A stretch of DNA of 7,646 nucleotides from an uncultured Desulfobacterales bacterium (GTDB lineage Bacteria; Desulfobacterota; Desulfobacteria; Desulfobacterales; UBA11574), in contig CALANC010000294.1 of the NCBI GenBank assembly GCA_937925895.1, positions 1 to 7,646 of the forward strand, in the 5' to 3' direction. This document shows positions 6,461-7,646 of this stretch, piece after piece; positions within the stretch are counted from its first letter, which is position 1, and every line of letters starts with the position of its first letter. The notes beneath the pieces are model-generated. The model made no database searches. It had not been told where the DNA came from and saw nothing but the letters and a program-made list of their open reading frames with translations. The position numbers and the translations under genes are program-made.

Positions 6461-7600
6461 ATGTCAGAGTCTGTTCAAATAGAAGTAGTAACAGAGCAAG
6501 AGCGGCTGGAACAAATAATTCCTGCTTGGAACAGTCTGTGGGAACAGAGTGGCCCTGATAGTACTTTTCTGGCTCCCGAATGGTTGGCTACCTGGTGGAA
6601 ATACTTCCATAAAGATAAAAATCTTTGTTTCTTAACAGTCAATTATGAAGAAGAAGTTGTAGGCATTGCTCCCTGGTATCTGGAAAATCGACTAGGATGT
6701 CGACGGCTTAAGACTCTAGGCCATGGTTTTATTGACTATGAAGGAATTCTAATTCGCAAAGATATGAAAACCGCTGTTATTAAAACCATTGATGATTGGC
6801 TTTTATCAAACAACACTTTTGATGAGGCTGTGTTTGATCGATTGACCAGCCATCAGTGGATTGCGAAAAATGGACTGTGGAAGCAGGGAAGGATGAAATT
6901 GAAACGTCGTCCCAGCACTATTTCCCTATCGACCGAACTTGATAAAGGCTGGGAACATATACGATCAGAATTACCAAAAAAATTCAGATATGACACAGAG
7001 CGCCAGATAAGGCGTTTGAATGATCTTGGCGATCTTAATCTAGGCTTTGTTGATACTGTTGAAGAGCTAAATTTTAAATTTCCGGAATTTTTAAGATGCA
7101 AAAGAGATCGCTACGATAAACGATATAGCACAAATTCAGATGTATATTCAAAAGGCGGGTTCTGGGGTGATGAAAATGTGGCTTCTTACTATAAGAGTGT
7201 CGCAGAGAAATTGCTCCTAAAAAAGCAATTGGTATTTAGCTGTTTGATGTTAGATAAAAAAATAATATCTGCCATCTTTGGCATAGAAAGAGATAGCACC
7301 TTTTTTTACTTTTCAACAGCCTTCCGACCGGTTAATTCTTTTTCAGTTGGGCGAGTTCATCTCTGGCTATTGGTCGAAAATTTATGTTCTCGTAATATTA
7401 AATGTTTTGATTTCTTGATTGGCGACGATGAATACAAGCGAAGGTGGCCTGTCAGCATAAAACATTTGGCGCAATTAAAGTTATATAAAACTGGATTTAT
7501 AAATACTCTGCGGCGGCTAGGACCAGGATCGATTGAAAAACTAGAGCATTCGGATATGTTTCGACGGATTTATAAAAAAATAAAGATATGCATTTCCTAA
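6461..7600 (+). CDS. CelD/BcsL-type GNAT acyltransferase (Acetyltransf_6)
   Basis: Member of the CelD/BcsL family of duplicated GNAT folds (PF13480 type), related to FemAB-like enzymes and common in exopolysaccharide and cellulose loci, where acylation of a sugar is presumed. The 379 residues are the normal length. The N-terminal half carries the family signature: PAWNSLWEQS (21-30), STFLAPEWLATWWKYF (34-49), VVGIAPWYL (66-74), then LKTLGHGFIDYEGILI (83-98). The C-terminal GNAT half shows FYFSTAFRPVNSFSVGRVHL (282-301), where the usual PGxxL acyl-CoA loop reads SVGRVHL, and the hallmark FDFLIGDDEYKRRW (316-329). KFRYDTERQIRRL (174-186) is the basic helix between halves. The ATG at 6461 is the only reasonable start, as no start codon precedes it in frame back to the GT4 stop region. 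The ribosome site is weak. Its TAA overlaps the next ATG by one base. The biochemical substrate is unproven across much of this family. Confidence 0.88.
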   Translation: MSESVQIEVVTEQERLEQIIPAWNSLWEQSGPDSTFLAPEWLATWWKYFHKDKNLCFLTVNYEEEVVGIAPWYLENRLGCRRLKTLGHGFIDYEGILIRKDMKTAVIKTIDDWLLSNNTFDEAVFDRLTSHQWIAKNGLWKQGRMKLKRRPSTISLSTELDKGWEHIRSELPKKFRYDTERQIRRLNDLGDLNLGFVDTVEELNFKFPEFLRCKRDRYDKRYSTNSDVYSKGGFWGDENVASYYKSVAEKLLLKKQLVFSCLMLDKKIISAIFGIERDSTFFYFSTAFRPVNSFSVGRVHLWLLVENLCSRNIKCFDFLIGDDEYKRRWPVSIKHLAQLKLYKTGFINTLRRLGPGSIEKLEHSDMFRRIYKKIKICIS

Positions 7601-7646
7601 TGAGAAAAGATTTAGCCTTAATTCTTTCACGGATTGAACGCACTCT
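7600..7646 (+). CDS. Start of a further gene, truncated by window end
   Basis: An ATG at 7600-7602 shares its A with the acyltransferase stop (TAATG), and the frame stays open to the window end for 15 codons (MRKDLALILSRIERT). The basic-then-hydrophobic start and the stop-start overlap suggest a real, translationally coupled gene of the same cluster. There is too little sequence to name a family. A polysaccharide deacetylase or another glycosyltransferase would fit such loci, but that is context only. Confidence 0.5.
   Translation, partial: MRKDLALILSRIERT

Overview
The window is a stretch of bacterial chromosome carrying part of a surface-polysaccharide or glycoconjugate biosynthesis cluster. 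All recognisable genes lie on the + strand, and they are packed with short gaps or overlaps. Translation starts include ATG, GTG and probably TTG. Nothing in the window fixes the taxon. The genes are typical of bacterial exopolysaccharide or O-antigen loci, and base composition changes from gene to gene. There are no rRNA or tRNA genes, no insertion sequences, no CRISPR array and no recognisable integrase or attachment site.

Layout from left to right: (1) the 3' part of an extended-SDR nucleotide-sugar epimerase/dehydratase, cut by the left edge (2-814). (2) A 142-base gap. (3) A multi-pass membrane glycosyltransferase of the GT39/ArnT-like type (957-2711, probable TTG start). (4) A class I SAM-dependent methyltransferase that overlaps it by four bases, GTGA (2708-3490). 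(5) A 239-base gap with no clear gene, holding a 55-codon open stretch that may be a remnant. (6) A Wzx/WzxC-type polysaccharide flippase (3730-5178). (7) A GT4-type cytoplasmic glycosyltransferase (5238-6425). (8) A CelD/BcsL-type GNAT acyltransferase (6461-7600). (9) The first 15 codons of a further gene overlapping by one base (TAATG), running off the right edge.

Inferred working model: the epimerase/dehydratase makes an activated sugar; the GT4 enzyme adds sugars to a lipid carrier on the cytoplasmic face; the methyltransferase and acyltransferase may decorate sugars; the flippase moves the lipid-linked glycan across the inner membrane; and the GT39 enzyme adds sugar from a polyprenyl-phosphate donor on the outer face. 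The glycan structure and exact substrates cannot be read from sequence alone.

I found no convincing evidence of a new biological system. The points most worth a second look are a perfect 13-base direct repeat placed just upstream of both the flippase and GT4 start codons, the strong GC differences between neighbouring genes, the unusual active-site context of the epimerase, and the possible gene remnant ahead of the flippase.
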